Shown: piece by piece, positions 6,076 through 7,540 of the stretch
Layout: each line of letters opens with the position of its first letter
Position numbering within the stretch: the stretch's first letter is position 1
DNA from: Candidatus Zixiibacteriota bacterium
Lineage (GTDB): Bacteria > Zixibacteria > MSB-5A5 > JAUVRN01
Direction: 5' to 3'
Length of the DNA: 7,540 bases
NCBI GenBank assembly: GCA_030597645.1
Contig: JAUVRN010000080.1
Span: forward strand, 1-7,540
Made by a program: the position numbers and the translations under genes
The notes under the pieces: generated by a model
What the model was told of the DNA's origin: nothing
The model's input: the letters and a program-made list of their open reading frames with translations, nothing else
The model's database searches: none

Positions 6076-6845
6076 GCATAGACAGACGGAGATTCATTCA
6101 CCTTTCCGGTCTGGCCGCCCTCGGTCTGGCCGGCGGCACACCATCGAAACTGGTTGCCCAGGAACTCGGAGTCGCTGCCGAGCGCAAGGCACCACTGGTG
6201 GGACGCCGCTGGGCCATGGTCATCGACATTCGCAAGTGCATGGCGGCCGAGGACTGCACGGACTGCATCAAGGCCTGCCATCTCACACACAATGTGCCCG
6301 ACTTCGGCAATCCCAAGGACGAGATCAAGTGGATCTGGAAGGGGGGCTTCGAGCACGCGTTCGAAGAGCAGGATCACCAGTTCATCCAGGAGAGCCTGAA
6401 ACATCTGCCGACGCCCGTGCTCTGCAATCACTGCGACAACCCACCCTGTGTGCGAGTCTGCCCGACCCAGGCGACCTGGAAGCGGGACTCCGACGGCATC
6501 GTCATGATGGACTGGCACCGCTGCATCGGCTGCCGGTACTGCATCGTGGCCTGTCCGTATGGATCACGCAGTTTCAACTGGCGGGATCCGCGGCCCTTCA
6601 TCGATGAGATCCAGGAGGATTTTCCCACGCGTAGCCGCGGTGTCGTGGAGAAGTGTACGTTTTGCTCGGAAAAACTCGCGCGGGGTGAGTTGCCGAGCTG
6701 CGTGACCGCGTGCAAAGAGAACGCGATGATCTTCGGAGATCTGGAGGACCCGAACTCCGAAATCCGCAAGCTGCTGAGCGAACGGTTTACCATCCGGCGC
6801 AGACCCGGTCTCGGGACGCAGCCGGAGGTCTACTACATAGTGTGA
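6072..6845 (+). CDS. dsrO: DsrO, periplasmic Tat-exported [4Fe-4S] ferredoxin-like subunit
   Basis: A 257-residue iron-sulfur protein of the DmsB/HybA type. The N-terminus is a twin-arginine signal: DRRRFIHLSG at 4-13, a hydrophobic stretch 11-22, and probable cleavage near residue 29-30 (LVAQ). Sixteen cysteines form four [4Fe-4S] sites: C56/C62/C65/C69 (first gap of five residues instead of two), C118/C121/C126/C130, C151/C154/C157/C161, and C195/C198/C210/C214. It is folded in the cytoplasm, exported, and relays electrons between DsrJ and the membrane subunit DsrP. The start is the ATG of the ATGA overlap with the dsrJ stop, with AGGGGA at 6057-6062 nine bases before; the longer in-frame opening from 6003 would bury the Tat signal and is rejected. 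dsrP follows after 7 bases. Confidence 0.95.
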   Translation: MSIDRRRFIHLSGLAALGLAGGTPSKLVAQELGVAAERKAPLVGRRWAMVIDIRKCMAAEDCTDCIKACHLTHNVPDFGNPKDEIKWIWKGGFEHAFEEQDHQFIQESLKHLPTPVLCNHCDNPPCVRVCPTQATWKRDSDGIVMMDWHRCIGCRYCIVACPYGSRSFNWRDPRPFIDEIQEDFPTRSRGVVEKCTFCSEKLARGELPSCVTACKENAMIFGDLEDPNSEIRKLLSERFTIRRRPGLGTQPEVYYIV

Positions 6846-6852
6846 GGAGCGC

Positions 6853-7540
6853 ATGCTCGAGAAAGCACTTCATGGGGATCGGCGGTACTGGACCTGGGTG
6901 GCCAGCCTGTTCGTGGTCATGGGGGTGGGGCTCTACTTTTATCTCAAGCAGTACCACCACGGCCTGGGGATCACGGGCCTCTCCCGGGATGTGACGTGGG
7001 GCCTCTATATCGCGCAGTTCACGTTCCTGGTCGGAGTGGCCGCGTCGGCCGTGATGGTGGTGCTGCCGTACTATCTGCACAACTACAAGGCGTTCGGCAA
7101 GATCACTATCCTGGGTGAGTTTCTGGCGATTTCGGCGGTGACCATGTGCATGACGTTTATTTTCGTCGACATGGGACAACCGACGCGCATTCTCAACGTG
7201 TTCCTGCACCCGACGCCGCATTCGATGATGTTCTGGGATACGATCGCCCTGGGTGGGTACCTGCTGCTCAATCTGGTAATCAGTCACATTACACTGCAGG
7301 CGGAGCGCAATCGCGTCGGGCCGCCCAGGTGGATTCGCCCGCTCATCATCCTCTCCATCCCCTGGGCGATCAGCATCCACACCGTGACGGCCTTTCTCTA
7401 CAGCGGCCTGGCGGCTCGCCCGTTCTGGCTGACCGCCATTCTGGCCCCACGTTTTCTGGCGTCCGCCTTTGCAGCGGGGCCCGCGCTGCTCATCCTCTTC
7501 TGCCTGATCCTGCGAAAGCTGACGAAATTCGATGCGGGCG
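6853..7540 (+). CDS. dsrP: DsrP, NrfD-family quinone-interacting membrane subunit, 3' truncated
   Basis: The frame opens at ATG 6853 and stays open to the right edge; 229 residues are visible of a family usually near 400. It is an integral membrane protein of the NrfD/HybB family, which lacks hemes and exchanges electrons between quinol and the iron-sulfur partner, here DsrO. Hydrophobic segments are seen at about 13-31, 49-75, 85-107, 127-147, 162-184 and 197-220. Family-like features include LGEFLAIS with Glu89 in the third segment, VDMGQPTR at 105-112, SIHTVTAFLYSG at 174-185 and the stretch PFWLTAILAPRF at 190-201 followed by a small-residue helix. GAGGAG at 6844-6849 overlaps the dsrO stop and serves as its ribosome binding site. 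No internal stop or frameshift is seen. Confidence 0.94.
   Translation, partial: MLEKALHGDRRYWTWVASLFVVMGVGLYFYLKQYHHGLGITGLSRDVTWGLYIAQFTFLVGVAASAVMVVLPYYLHNYKAFGKITILGEFLAISAVTMCMTFIFVDMGQPTRILNVFLHPTPHSMMFWDTIALGGYLLLNLVISHITLQAERNRVGPPRWIRPLIILSIPWAISIHTVTAFLYSGLAARPFWLTAILAPRFLASAFAAGPALLILFCLILRKLTKFDAG

Overview
The window is a continuous plus-strand block of dissimilatory sulfite reductase (dsr) genes. They carry electrons and sulfur-bound intermediates to and from the sulfite reductase DsrAB, which itself lies outside the window. In order: the 3' end of dsrN (siroheme/cobyrinate amidase), dsrL (NAD(P)H-dependent iron-sulfur flavoprotein), dsrC (sulfur-carrier protein), a small RsbRD_N-domain gene, dsrM, dsrK, dsrJ, dsrO, and the 5' part of dsrP, which runs off the right edge. 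No RNA gene, mobile element, CRISPR array or long repeat was seen.

The spacing looks like one operon. dsrN overlaps dsrL by 17 bases; dsrL and dsrC are 57 bases apart; dsrC and the RsbRD_N gene are 98 bases apart, and that gap holds two GC-rich hairpins. The RsbRD_N gene lies 13 bases from dsrM. dsrM, dsrK, dsrJ and dsrO abut or overlap (2-base gap, 8-base overlap, 4-base ATGA overlap), and dsrP follows after 7 bases.

How the parts work together (from family knowledge): DsrAB handles sulfite and loads or unloads sulfur on the two cysteines of DsrC as a trisulfide. DsrMKJOP is a membrane complex that exchanges electrons between the quinone pool, periplasmic redox subunits (J, O) and the cytoplasmic DsrC cycle through DsrK. 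DsrL links DsrAB to NAD(P)H. DsrN amidates siroheme, the DsrAB cofactor.

Organism: a GC-rich bacterium with dissimilatory sulfur metabolism; I cannot name the phylum. The set is mixed. DsrL is best known from sulfur oxidizers, but DsrC has the 105-residue length and Cys93/Cys104 positions of sulfate-reducer DsrC, and the RsbRD_N gene before dsrM is an arrangement I associate with sulfate reducers. DsrL keeps the arginines typical of NADPH binding. This fits a sulfite/sulfate reducer or a sulfur disproportionator with a DsrL-2-type protein better than a classical purple-sulfur-bacterium oxidizer, but dsrAB would be needed to decide.
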